A stretch of DNA of 64,000 nucleotides from Paraperibacillus marinus (GTDB taxonomy: Bacteria > Bacillota > Bacilli > Bacillales > DSM-1321). The notes beneath the pieces were generated by a model. That model saw only the letters and a program-made list of their open reading frames with translations. It was not told where the DNA came from and searched no databases. The stretch lies in contig NZ_CP143542.1 in the NCBI RefSeq assembly GCF_046237605.1, positions 2,852,001 through 2,916,000 on the forward strand. Direction: 5' to 3'. The position numbers and the translations under genes are program-made. Positions within the stretch are counted from its first letter, which is position 1, and the number at the start of each line of letters is the position of its first letter. Below are positions 7,191 through 15,532 of this stretch, piece by piece.

Positions 7191-9266
7191 CTAGCTTTGC
7201 GGCTCTTCTTTGTAATCGCAGTTCACACATTGAACCTGAATGCCCTTTTTAAGCTTCTTTTCCACCAGGAAATTGTCGCATTTCGGACATTTCCGCGCAA
7301 GCGGCTTATCCCATGAAATAAACTCACATTCAGGATATCGATCACAGCCGTAGAAGATCCGTTTCTTCTTGCTTTTTCTTTCGATGATATTACCTTCATG
7401 GCAGTTCGGGCACTTAACGCCAATCTCCTTGACAATGGCTTTGGTATTGCGGCAGTCAGGAAAATTGGAGCAGGCCATAAACTTGCCGTAACGTCCCATT
7501 TTAAAAACCATGGGACTTCCGCAATTCTCACAATCCTCGCCTGCAGGTTCATCTTTTATTTCGACTTTCTCCATCTCTGCTTCTGCTTTTTCAAGATGTC
7601 CTTCGAAGTCTTTATAGAAATCGTCGATGACACGAACCCAGGCAATCTTTCCGTCCTCGATGTCATCCAGGTCCCTCTCCATCTTTGCTGTGAAATCAAC
7701 ATCAAGAATATCAGGGAAGAATTCAAGGATGAGATCCAGTACGATTTCACCAAGCTCGGTTGGGATGAACCTTTTATTATCAAGTGCGACGTAGCCGCGC
7801 TTCTGAATAGTATCAAGTGTCGGTGCAAAGGTGGAAGGCCGCCCTATCCCGAGCTCCTCCAGTGTCCTTACGAGCCGTGCTTCTGTATATCGCGGCGGCG
7901 GCTGGGTAAAATGCTGTTTCTTATCCATATCCCCTGCTTTCGCGCGGTCGCCTTCTTCAAGTACAGGCAGGAAGTTTTCCTTTTCTTCTTCTGAATCGTC
8001 CGTTCCTTCTACATACACCTTCATAAACCCGGCGAACTTGATTTTTGATCCGGTCGCCCTGAACAGCACACCAGAATTTTCAAGGTCCACGCTCATTGTA
8101 TCCAGAATGGCAGGGGCCATCTGGCTTGCGACGAAGCGCTCCCAGACCAGCTTATACAATCTGTATTGATCCCTTGAAAGATAGTCTTTGACGGAAGCAG
8201 GATCCCTTAAGGCGCTTGTTGGCCGGATTGCTTCATGGGCATCCTGTGCATTGGTTTGCTTTTTGTCCTTTCTTTCTTCGGCAACGGCATATTCGGCGCC
8301 ATATTGCCCGGAAATGAATTCCCTGGCTTCATTTTTCGCTGTGTCGGAAATCCTTGTTGAGTCAGTTCTCATATAAGTGATGAGTCCGGCGGTCCCTTCT
8401 TTGCCGATCTCGATTCCTTCGTAAAGCTGCTGGGCAATCATCATTGTCTTTTTCGCCCTGAAATTAAGCTTCCTGGCTGCCTCCTGCTGGAGCGAGGATG
8501 TCGTAAATGGGGCAGCAGCATTTCTTTTGCGCTCTTTCTTGGTGACATTGGACACCTGGAACTCATGGCCCTTCAATCTGGATAATACCGCATTGACTTC
8601 TTCTTCATTAGTCAGCTGCACTTTTTTACCATCCAAGCTGAAGAATGATGCTTCGAACAGGTCCTTGCCTTTCATGAACTCAGCTTTGATTGTCCAATAT
8701 TCTTCTGGTATGAATTTTTGTATCTCTTTTTCACGGTCGATGATCAAGCGGACCGCGACCGATTGGACCCGCCCTGCGCTCAAGCCTTTCTTGACTTTTT
8801 TCCACAGGAGCGGACTGATGTTATATCCAACGAGACGGTCCAGAATCCTCCTTGCCTGCTGTGCATCCACAAGGTCCATATCGATCGGCCTTGGATGCTT
8901 GAAGGATTCTTTAATGGCGTCTTTTGTGATTTCATTGAAAACCACTCTGCAGTCGGATGAGGTATCGACATCCAGAGTATGCGCCAGATGCCAGGCAATT
9001 GCTTCCCCTTCCCTGTCGGGGTCAGCCGCCAGATAAATTTTCTTTGCCTTTTTAGCGGCTGTTTTCAGATCTTTTAATACAGGGCCTTTTCCTCTAATGG
9101 TTATATACTTTGGATTGAATTCGTTTTCAACGTCTACTCCCATCTGGCTCCTGGGCAAATCTCTCACATGCCCCATGGAAGCTTTGACCTTATATTTTTT
9201 TCCTAAATATTTTTCAATCGTCTTCGCCTTTGCCGGCGATTCCACTATTACCAGGTAATCAGACAT
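7191..9266 (-). CDS. topA: DNA topoisomerase I
   Basis: Type IA topoisomerase that relaxes negative supercoils. 691 aa, ATG 9266 (MSDYLVIVESPAKAKTIEKYLG) after GAGGAGG. The Toprim domain comes first, with DPDREGEAI at residues 83-90. The active-site Tyr298 lies in GLITYMRTDSTRIS. The C-terminus carries three Cys4 zinc ribbons (CENCGSP...CSNFPDC, CPNCHEG...CDRYPEC, CPKCDN...CVNC). It has its own promoter at 9306-9335 and its own terminator. Order dprA-topA-trmFO is the Bacillus order. Confidence 0.98.
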   Translation of the reverse strand: MSDYLVIVESPAKAKTIEKYLGKKYKVKASMGHVRDLPRSQMGVDVENEFNPKYITIRGKGPVLKDLKTAAKKAKKIYLAADPDREGEAIAWHLAHTLDVDTSSDCRVVFNEITKDAIKESFKHPRPIDMDLVDAQQARRILDRLVGYNISPLLWKKVKKGLSAGRVQSVAVRLIIDREKEIQKFIPEEYWTIKAEFMKGKDLFEASFFSLDGKKVQLTNEEEVNAVLSRLKGHEFQVSNVTKKERKRNAAAPFTTSSLQQEAARKLNFRAKKTMMIAQQLYEGIEIGKEGTAGLITYMRTDSTRISDTAKNEAREFISGQYGAEYAVAEERKDKKQTNAQDAHEAIRPTSALRDPASVKDYLSRDQYRLYKLVWERFVASQMAPAILDTMSVDLENSGVLFRATGSKIKFAGFMKVYVEGTDDSEEEKENFLPVLEEGDRAKAGDMDKKQHFTQPPPRYTEARLVRTLEELGIGRPSTFAPTLDTIQKRGYVALDNKRFIPTELGEIVLDLILEFFPDILDVDFTAKMERDLDDIEDGKIAWVRVIDDFYKDFEGHLEKAEAEMEKVEIKDEPAGEDCENCGSPMVFKMGRYGKFMACSNFPDCRNTKAIVKEIGVKCPNCHEGNIIERKSKKKRIFYGCDRYPECEFISWDKPLARKCPKCDNFLVEKKLKKGIQVQCVNCDYKEEPQS

Positions 9267-9305
9267 TCAAAGTCCTCCTCAAAGAGGGATTAATAAATCT
9301 TCACT

Positions 9306-9335
9306 ATTATTAAACATTGAAAAATGGTTTGTCAA
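9306..9335 (-). promoter_or_regulatory. SigA-type promoter for topA
   Basis: A perfect TTGACA (9330-9335 on the minus strand) is 18 bp from AATAAT (9306-9311), about 40 bp upstream of the topA start. No other obvious feature lies in the roughly 260-bp gap between dprA and topA, and I see no terminator directly after dprA. Confidence 0.65.
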
Positions 9336-9526
9336 TCTTAAATCATTTTCGCACCTATGTATTCTGCCTGATTAAGGCGTAAGACATCGCGGTTTAAGAA
9401 ATCCATTCATCCCATGTTTCTTCATTTATATCATATATTCAGAGTATTTATCCCATTGTTTTCTAACAGGGGCTTTTATTTTGCAAAAATGTATCCTACT
9501 TTGTCTAATTTATCAACTGATTCGAT

Positions 9527-10414
9527 TCAATTTTGGTTTGAACCGGACATTTCTGCCTCAATATCTTGCCAGCTTAAGACGGGCGCAGCCCCGTCCTGTA
9601 TCAATTTGTTGGTCCCCCTTGATTCTGGGCTCAGGATGCTGCCGGGCACTGCAAAGACGTCCTTCCCCTGCTCCATGGCATGATAGGCAGTAATGAGCGA
9701 ACCGCTTCTTTCTTTTGCTTCTATTAATAAGACACCGGCAGAAAGACCGCTGATGATTCTATTTCTGTTCGGAAACATCCAGGGCTCTGCCTTCTTGAAT
9801 GGGGAATACTCAGAAATGACGATGCCTTTTTTCATCATTTCGAGCGCAAGGCCGGTGTTTTCCCGGGGATAAATCTGCAGGAGGCCGCTTCCCAGCACCC
9901 CGATGGTTTTCCCGCCATGCAGGATAGCCAGTTTGTGAGCTTCCGTATCAATGCCGGCTGCCAGGCCGCTGGCTATGACATATCCTCTCTTGATTAAAGG
10001 CGGCAGGAGGTGCTTGATGACTTGAAGGCCATATGTGCCAGGCTTTCTGGAGCCGACAGCCGCGAGGATGCAGGCTTCTGAAAGAAGGCTCTGATTCCCT
10101 CTCGTATACAGCACCCAGGGCGGGTTGAAAATGTTTTTTAATGAAGGAGGATACTCGGAGTCTGAGATTGTGAGACATTCAATTTGATTTGCGGCATATT
10201 GCTCTAGGAGACGTTTGATGTGGAGGGTATGTAAATCATGATAAAAATTTTGGAGGTTTTCCTGGGGCAGGTCTAAAAGCTGTTTCCATTCGTTATAGCT
10301 GCGGTCATAAATTCTTGCAAGGTGTCTGTCCTTTTTCAGGATGTGATAAATCGCCTTCCATCCAATTCCCCTGCAGTGATCCAGATGAATTAATCTTTCT
10401 TCCCATTTGTCCAA
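9527..10414 (-). CDS. dprA: DNA-processing protein DprA (Smf)
   Basis: Single-stranded DNA binding protein that loads RecA onto incoming DNA during transformation. About 295 aa from a TTG start at 10414 (TTG GAC AAA TGG), chosen because AAGGAAG lies 7 nt upstream; an in-frame ATG at 10462 lies inside the sucD terminator hairpin and lacks a ribosome binding site. The Rossmann-like DprA core is clear: GSRKPGTYG, ASGLAAGIDTEAH, GVLGSGLLQIYPREN, SGLSAGVLLIEAKERSGSL. It follows sucCD, as in B. subtilis. It may depend on read-through of the sucD terminator, since only about 22 bp separate that hairpin from the start. Confidence 0.93.
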   Translation of the reverse strand: MDKWEERLIHLDHCRGIGWKAIYHILKKDRHLARIYDRSYNEWKQLLDLPQENLQNFYHDLHTLHIKRLLEQYAANQIECLTISDSEYPPSLKNIFNPPWVLYTRGNQSLLSEACILAAVGSRKPGTYGLQVIKHLLPPLIKRGYVIASGLAAGIDTEAHKLAILHGGKTIGVLGSGLLQIYPRENTGLALEMMKKGIVISEYSPFKKAEPWMFPNRNRIISGLSAGVLLIEAKERSGSLITAYHAMEQGKDVFAVPGSILSPESRGTNKLIQDGAAPVLSWQDIEAEMSGSNQN

Positions 10415-10436
10415 TTGCACACTTCCTTTCCATAGG

Positions 10437-10492
10437 AAAAAGCCGAGAATGCCCTGTTTCAAAGGGACTTGCCCTTTTAGGGCATCCTCGGC
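10437..10492 (-). terminator. Rho-independent terminator of sucCD
   Basis: A long stem with outer arms GCCGAG..CTCGGC (10442-10447 with 10487-10492) extended by GCCCT/AGGGC, followed on the minus strand by a CTTTTTCC run. It begins about 11 bp after the sucD stop. Confidence 0.8.
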
Positions 10493-10503
10493 AAAAAAGC
10501 TTA

Positions 10504-11406
10504 TTAATGAGTCTTACATTTGTCGTAAATTCCTTTTTCCTTTAATACGGAAATGAGGGTTTCGCCCATAACAGATGGTGTTTCTGCGACTTGGATGCCG
10601 CATTCATTCATAACACGGATCTTTTCGTCAGCAGTTCCCTTTCCGCCGGAAATGATGGCGCCGGCATGGCCCATACGCTTTCCTGGCGGTGCAGTTCTTC
10701 CACCGATGAAGCCTACCACAGGCTTTGTCATATTGGCTTTGATCCACTCTGCAGCTTCTTCCTCCGCCGTTCCGCCGATCTCACCGATCATGATAACAGC
10801 ATATGTGTCTTCATCTTCGTTGAATGCCTTTAATACATCGATAAAGTCTGTGCCGTTGACAGGGTCTCCGCCGATACCTACAGCTGTAGTCTGGCCAATG
10901 CCTGCTTGTGTAAGCTGGTGTACCGCTTCATATGTAAGCGTTCCAGAGCGGGATACTACCCCTACATGCCCTTTTGTATGGATATAACCAGGCATGATTC
11001 CGATCTTGCACTCGCCTGGAGTGATGACACCCGGGCAGTTAGGCCCGACAAGGCGGGTCTTTTTGCCTTCCATATAACGCTTAACTTTAACCATATCCAG
11101 AACAGGAATATGTTCTGTGATGCAGATGGCGATGTCAAGCTCTGCGTCTACGGCCTCAAGGATTGCATCAGCCGCAAAAGGAGCCGGCACATAAATAACG
11201 GAAGCATTGGCACCGGTTTGGTTTTTTGCTTCTATTACTGTATTGAAAACAGGTACACCTTCCACCTCGGTGCCGCCTTTTCCCGGTGTCACCCCAGCCA
11301 CGATCTGTGTGCCATATTCAAGCATCTGCTTTGTATGGAATAGAGCCGTTGAACCTGTGATTCCCTGTACAATGACTTTAGTATCTTTGTTAATGAATAC
11401 GCTCAT
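10504..11406 (-). CDS. sucD: Succinyl-CoA synthetase alpha subunit
   Basis: TCA-cycle enzyme converting succinyl-CoA, ADP and phosphate to succinate, ATP and CoA as a complex with SucC. 300 aa, ATG 11406 after a GGGGGG-rich site. An N-terminal CoA-binding Rossmann domain (QGITGSTALFHTKQM) is followed by the ligase domain; the phosphorylated His247 is in RMGHAGAIISGGKGTA. It lies 18 bp downstream of sucC and ends at a strong terminator. Confidence 0.98.
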   Translation of the reverse strand: MSVFINKDTKVIVQGITGSTALFHTKQMLEYGTQIVAGVTPGKGGTEVEGVPVFNTVIEAKNQTGANASVIYVPAPFAADAILEAVDAELDIAICITEHIPVLDMVKVKRYMEGKKTRLVGPNCPGVITPGECKIGIMPGYIHTKGHVGVVSRSGTLTYEAVHQLTQAGIGQTTAVGIGGDPVNGTDFIDVLKAFNEDEDTYAVIMIGEIGGTAEEEAAEWIKANMTKPVVGFIGGRTAPPGKRMGHAGAIISGGKGTADEKIRVMNECGIQVAETPSVMGETLISVLKEKGIYDKCKTH

Positions 11407-11424
11407 TTTTGTCCCCCCTGCCTT

Positions 11425-12585
11425 TTAACCTACTAATTTAACGATCTTTTCTGCGCCATCTGCCATTGAACCGGCAGCAGTGATATTTAATCCAGATTCA
11501 TTAAGGATCTTCTTGCCCAGGTCTACGTTTGTACCTTCAAGGCGCACAACAAGCGGCACATTCAAGCCAAGCTGTTTTGTCGCAGCAACAACACCTTCAG
11601 CAATAACATCACACTTCATGATTCCGCCAAAGATGTTGACGAAAATGCCTTTTACATTCTGGTCGGAAAGGATGATCTTAAACGCTTCCGTTACCTTTTC
11701 TGCAGTGGCACCGCCCCCAACGTCAAGGAAGTTGGCCGGATCTCCGCCGTAGTGCTTGATGATGTCCATCGTTGCCATGGCAAGGCCTGCACCGTTTACA
11801 AGACAGCCGATATTGCCGTCAAGCGCGATGTATGTCAGATCAAATTTGGAAGCTTCAATTTCCTTTGGATCTTCTTCTTCTAGATCTCTGTATTCTACTA
11901 TATCTTTATTTCGGTATAGTGCATTGGCATCGAAGTTCAGCTTAGCATCAAGTGCCATTACTTTCCCGTCGCCAGTGACTACAAGCGGGTTGATTTCAGC
12001 AATAGAGCAATCTTTTTCAGTGAAAGCAGTGTAAAGGCTCATCATGAACTTGACAGCCTGTCCAACCAGCTCTTTTGGGATATTGATATTGAATGCGATC
12101 CTTCTGGCCTGGTAGCCAGTAAGCCCGACTACAGGGTCGATCGTCTCTTTAAAGATTTTCTCAGGCGTTTTTTCAGCTACTTCTTCAATTTCTGTACCGC
12201 CCTCTTCGGAAGCCATAAGGACGATCCGGGAAGTGGCGCGGTCAAGAACGAGTCCGATGTAGTATTCTTTTTTGATATCGCATCCTTCTTCGATCAGAAG
12301 GCGCTTGACTTCTTTTCCTTCCGGGCCTGTCTGATGCGTAACAAGGGTCTTGCCAAGAATTTCACCAGCATACTTCTCGACTTCTTCAAGGCTTTTGGCT
12401 ACTTTTACACCGCCAGCTTTTCCGCGTCCGCCGGCATGAATCTGCGCCTTGACAACACAAACCTTTGTCCCTAGCTCCTTAGCAGCCTCTACTGCTTCAT
12501 CAACTGTAAAAGCAACACGGCCATTCGGAACAGCTACTCCATATTTTCTGAGGACTTCTTTCCCCTGATATTCATGGATATTCAT
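11425..12585 (-). CDS. sucC: Succinyl-CoA synthetase beta subunit (ADP-forming)
   Basis: Partner of SucD; holds the ATP-grasp nucleotide site. 386 aa from ATG 12585 (MNIHEYQGKEVLRKYGV) after AGGAGGATGGGAA. Upstream in-frame codons overlap the promoter and are excluded. The ATP-grasp region (VVKAQIHAGGRGKAGGVKVA) and the C-terminal CoA-ligase part (FLDVGGGATAEKVTEAF, NIFGGIMKCD) are clear. In B. subtilis sucC directly follows ylqH; here a MurNAc cluster separates them and sucC has its own promoter. Confidence 0.98.
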   Translation of the reverse strand: MNIHEYQGKEVLRKYGVAVPNGRVAFTVDEAVEAAKELGTKVCVVKAQIHAGGRGKAGGVKVAKSLEEVEKYAGEILGKTLVTHQTGPEGKEVKRLLIEEGCDIKKEYYIGLVLDRATSRIVLMASEEGGTEIEEVAEKTPEKIFKETIDPVVGLTGYQARRIAFNINIPKELVGQAVKFMMSLYTAFTEKDCSIAEINPLVVTGDGKVMALDAKLNFDANALYRNKDIVEYRDLEEEDPKEIEASKFDLTYIALDGNIGCLVNGAGLAMATMDIIKHYGGDPANFLDVGGGATAEKVTEAFKIILSDQNVKGIFVNIFGGIMKCDVIAEGVVAATKQLGLNVPLVVRLEGTNVDLGKKILNESGLNITAAGSMADGAEKIVKLVG

Positions 12586-12621
12586 TTCCCATCCTCCTAT
12601 CAAACTATCACAATAAAAAAT

Positions 12622-12663
12622 AGACTGCGCTTTCATTGTATAAAAAGAAAAAATATCTGTCTA
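12622..12663 (-). promoter_or_regulatory. sucC promoter with an overlapping candidate cre site
   Basis: TAGACA (12658-12663) and TACAAT (12635-12640) are 17 bp apart on the minus strand. Directly over the predicted start of transcription lies ATGAAAGCGCAGTCT (12622-12636), which differs at two positions from the CcpA consensus WTGNAARCGNWWWCA. CcpA control of this operon is inference. Confidence 0.55.
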
Positions 12664-12737
12664 CCTTTACGGCGCGAATCCTGTCTTTAATTTAAATTAT
12701 TTTTCTAAAATTATATTTTTTTAGATTTTTTTGCTGT

Positions 12738-13832
12738 TTATTGCGGTTCATTGTTGAAAATTGTCATGTCCTTGAATGTGAAAGTTTTTCCGGGATAAAG
12801 ATATGGAATCAATTCAATATCCTGGCCCCTGATATGGCCAATTACATTCACATTGGGATCAGCATCAAGCGGCTCTTTGATGATCTGCAGTTCACCCTGA
12901 TAGCGGCCGTACTGCTCATTGTCGATCGTGATGGCCCCTGCCTTGCGGTCCTGCTGCCGTCCAGGCTTGATCACAGCGGCATTGGCTGCAGCATAGATGC
13001 GTGAAGGCTCTGACCGTATAACATCCCGGGATGGGTCGGGACGGCTCTTGTGGGCAATGCCCGCAATATCCCTTTCAGCTGGCGTCACCCCAGGCAGGAA
13101 CTCGGCATCCAGCTCAAGGATGCCTGCGGAATATTTTTTGAATTTATTCATTGTCCCCGGTGTCAGGGACCTGTCCCCTATCAGCACTTTGGAAACATGG
13201 CATACATGGTGGAGATCCAAAAAGGATGCAAATGGACTCCTGCCCCTGTGGTCCTCCAAAGTGGGAAGTCCTTTAAAAATCGGCCCTCTGAGGTTTTCGT
13301 CCCCTGGCACAAAGGCCATTACAGTAAAACCAAGACTTTCAAGCCATTTATTTTTTTCAATGAAAGCTTCTTTATCGAGCCCGGTCTCCGGCCGCGGATA
13401 ATAATTATGCCAGGCCTCTGCATTTTCAAAGCACATGCCCAAATCGTTCAGCCGGTTATAAAAGGCTTCATCAATTGTACTGGCATTCAAAGCTACCTTC
13501 ATTGTGTTTGAAAGTGCTGCTATGGTTTGTTCTTCAATTCCATAATCCATCCGGAGGCCGGTTACCCCCAGTTCTTTGATTCTCTCCATCTCCCCATTTT
13601 CAATCCCTAAGTATTCGAGTGAAATCGGGGAAATGTCAGCCATCAATTCCATACCAAGTCCTCCAGCCTGACTCCCAAGCATTTTCAATAAGGCCGGGAA
13701 CTCTCCGGAATCATCTTCCGGAATATGCAGCGATGTGAAGATAGAGGAAAAGCCTGCAGTCTTCATCCGTTCAAGATACTTCCCTTGTGCTTCCTGGTCC
13801 ATGTGGCCTAAATATACTGATACACCAAGCAT
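12738..13832 (-). CDS. mupG: 6-phospho-N-acetylmuramidase MupG (DUF871 family)
   Basis: Predicted to cleave cytoplasmic MurNAc-6-phosphate-GlcNAc, the disaccharide taken up by MurP, into MurNAc-6P and GlcNAc. 364 aa, ATG 13832 after AAGGAGG. The N-terminus MLGVSVYLGHMDQEAQGKYLERM and the TIM-barrel-like blocks FTSLHIPEDD, LRMDYGIEEQ, NYYPRPETGLD and the C-terminal small beta domain fit DUF871 (earlier named outer surface protein). The function rests on the S. aureus MupG work (established for that species) and on the adjacent murP-murQ-murR genes. It is split from murP by a terminator and a 128-bp repeat, with a candidate cre site just upstream, so it may be transcribed separately. The older annotation would be hypothetical outer surface protein. 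Confidence 0.85.
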   Translation of the reverse strand: MLGVSVYLGHMDQEAQGKYLERMKTAGFSSIFTSLHIPEDDSGEFPALLKMLGSQAGGLGMELMADISPISLEYLGIENGEMERIKELGVTGLRMDYGIEEQTIAALSNTMKVALNASTIDEAFYNRLNDLGMCFENAEAWHNYYPRPETGLDKEAFIEKNKWLESLGFTVMAFVPGDENLRGPIFKGLPTLEDHRGRSPFASFLDLHHVCHVSKVLIGDRSLTPGTMNKFKKYSAGILELDAEFLPGVTPAERDIAGIAHKSRPDPSRDVIRSEPSRIYAAANAAVIKPGRQQDRKAGAITIDNEQYGRYQGELQIIKEPLDADPNVNVIGHIRGQDIELIPYLYPGKTFTFKDMTIFNNEPQ

Positions 13833-13856
13833 TGTTATCCTCCTTTATGAATAGGC

Positions 13857-13871
13857 TGTTTTCGCATACAT
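13857..13871 (-). promoter_or_regulatory. Candidate cre (CcpA) site upstream of mupG
   Basis: ATGTATGCGAAAACA on the minus strand differs at one position from WTGNAARCGNWWWCA and lies 25 bp upstream of the mupG start. No convincing -35/-10 pair was found between the repeat and mupG, so its mode of action is unclear. Confidence 0.45.
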
Positions 13872-13889
13872 TGTTGCTATTGAATAAGA

Positions 13890-14017
13890 AAGTGGATTTC
13901 CACTGCAGGCGCTCGCTTTCCGCGGGGCGGGCGGTGAGCCTCCTCGGCTTTGCCTGCGGGGTCTCACCTGTCCCGCTGCTCCCGCAGGAGTCTCGCGCCT
14001 TCCGCTCCAATCCACTT
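13890..14017. repeat. GC-rich intergenic repeat element with terminal and internal inverted repeats
   Basis: 128 bp, far richer in GC than the AT-rich spacer on both sides. The ends are inverted (AAGTGGATT at the left, AATCCACTT at the right). Inside are further complementary blocks: GGCGC with GCGCC, and GCGGGGCGGGCGGTGAG with CTCACCTGTCCCGC, so the whole can fold into one long branched hairpin. No open reading frame. From memory, similar sequences recur in intergenic regions of many Bacillaceae, but I could not search. It separates murP from mupG. Confidence 0.75.
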
Positions 14018-14097
14018 GCTCAATAATTAAATCCCCTCACAGACTTATTTAAAAAACAACAATCTCTTAGAAAAGAGCCAATGATTTAATGATGAAA

Positions 14098-14130
14098 GCC
14101 CGGTGCTCCTTCAAATAAGGTGCGCCGGGC
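14098..14130 (-). terminator. Terminator after murP
   Basis: An imperfect stem with strong outer arms GCCCGG/CCGGGC, two internal mismatches and a short T-containing tail (TTTCATC) on the minus strand. It begins 8 bp after the murP stop. The weak tail suggests partial read-through into mupG. Confidence 0.5.
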
Positions 14131-14137
14131 CATATCA

Positions 14138-15502
14138 TCATCTCATATTATCTGCCATGCTTTCTTTGAATCCGAAGGTATAGGTAAAGATAAAGCCGAA
14201 TACGTAAGCTATGATCAATCCCAGGATATAGAAAACAAATTTATTGTCAGCGATCAAAGGTGTCAGCGAGATTCCAGAAACACCAATGCCCGTTGAAGCT
14301 GTTTTCATGACAGCCTGGAATGCCCCGCCGCACGCTGCTCCAAGACAGGCGGTTAAAAATGGACGTCCAAGCGGAAGTGTTACCCCATACAGCAGGGGCT
14401 CCCCAATTCCCAGGAATCCAACAGGCAGACCACCTTTGATGATATTTTTAAGCATTTTGTTTTTTGTTTTCACATAAACGGCAATGGAGGCTCCAACCTG
14501 GCCGGCCCCTCCCATTGCAAGGATGGTAAGAAGCGGAGTGGCATCAAGTTTATTGATGAACTCCAGATGGATCGGAGTGAGTCCGTGGTGGAGACCGACC
14601 ATGACCAGCGGCAGGAAGGTTCCCGCAAGCACTGCTCCGGCAAATGCCCCGCCTATGTCAAGAACCCCATTAATTCCTTTTGTGATTCCATCTGATAATA
14701 TTCCCGCAACAGGCTGGACCACCACCAGGGTAATGATGCCTACAACAAGGACGGTAATTAACGGCGTCACGATGATATCGACTGAATTGGGTACAAAACG
14801 GCGTGCCCTTTTTTCAATGACGGCCATCAGCCATGCTGCGAAGATGACGGCAAACAGTCCGCCGCGTCCGATGACCAGAGGGTCGCCAAACACCTTGATC
14901 GTTGCGAGCGCCGGGTTGATGATAATAGCACCGGCAATCGCGCCAAGTGCAGGAGTTCCCCCAAATTCTTTCGCCGTATTCCAGCCCACCAGGACGCTTA
15001 GGATGGTAAATACACTGCCGCCCAGAAGAAGGAGGATCTGCATCCAGGTGGTTTCCGGGTTTACGCCGGCATTTTTGGCAAAGTTTGCTGCACCATTAAT
15101 GATTCCTGATGCTACAAGCGCGGGGATGAGCGGTATAAAAATAGAGCCGATTCTTCTTAATAAATTTTTAAAAGGAGTATTATTGCGTGTTTTAATCTCT
15201 GATTTTCTTATATCCGCGAGGTCTGCATGGGAAGCTGCTACTTCTCCTACCTGCAGGCCGGTCAGTTCGCTCATCTCTGCTGCCACTTTATTTACGAGTC
15301 CAGGACCCAGAACAATCTGCAGGGTTTCGTCTTCAATGACTCCCATCACTCCATCAATTTTCCTGATAGCCTGGATATCTGCCAAGTCCGGGTTTTTAAA
15401 TTGAAGCCTAAGCCTTGTCATACAATGCGCCACCTTGAGAATATTCTGGGCGCCGCCTGTTTGTGCAGTGATTTCCTGCGCTAAACGCTGTTCCTTTCTC
15501 AT
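14138..15502 (-). CDS. murP: PTS system N-acetylmuramic acid transporter, EIIBC component MurP
   Basis: Imports and phosphorylates MurNAc or MurNAc-GlcNAc at the membrane. 454 aa from ATG 15502 (MRKEQRLAQEITAQTGGAQN) after GGGGGGAAGAAGG. The EIIB domain (residues 1-85) carries the phosphorylated Cys27 in VAHCMTRLRLQF. The EIIC domain follows with about ten membrane segments and the substrate motif GIGEPLLYGVTLP. There is no EIIA domain, so phosphate must come from another EIIA, probably the glucose type (inference). The sucrose/trehalose EIIBC family is similar in sequence; specificity is assigned from the neighbours murQ, murR and mupG. It starts 30 bp after murQ. Confidence 0.88.
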   Translation of the reverse strand: MRKEQRLAQEITAQTGGAQNILKVAHCMTRLRLQFKNPDLADIQAIRKIDGVMGVIEDETLQIVLGPGLVNKVAAEMSELTGLQVGEVAASHADLADIRKSEIKTRNNTPFKNLLRRIGSIFIPLIPALVASGIINGAANFAKNAGVNPETTWMQILLLLGGSVFTILSVLVGWNTAKEFGGTPALGAIAGAIIINPALATIKVFGDPLVIGRGGLFAVIFAAWLMAVIEKRARRFVPNSVDIIVTPLITVLVVGIITLVVVQPVAGILSDGITKGINGVLDIGGAFAGAVLAGTFLPLVMVGLHHGLTPIHLEFINKLDATPLLTILAMGGAGQVGASIAVYVKTKNKMLKNIIKGGLPVGFLGIGEPLLYGVTLPLGRPFLTACLGAACGGAFQAVMKTASTGIGVSGISLTPLIADNKFVFYILGLIIAYVFGFIFTYTFGFKESMADNMR

Positions 15503-15532
15503 CCTTCTTCCCCCCATATCATTTCTTTGCTA

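Noticed and set aside
14484..15404. Long plus-strand frame of about 306 codons opposite murP
   Set aside because: It is antisense to a clear EIIC coding region and its composition (Pro, Ser, Arg rich) is that of a shadow frame. No ribosome binding site.
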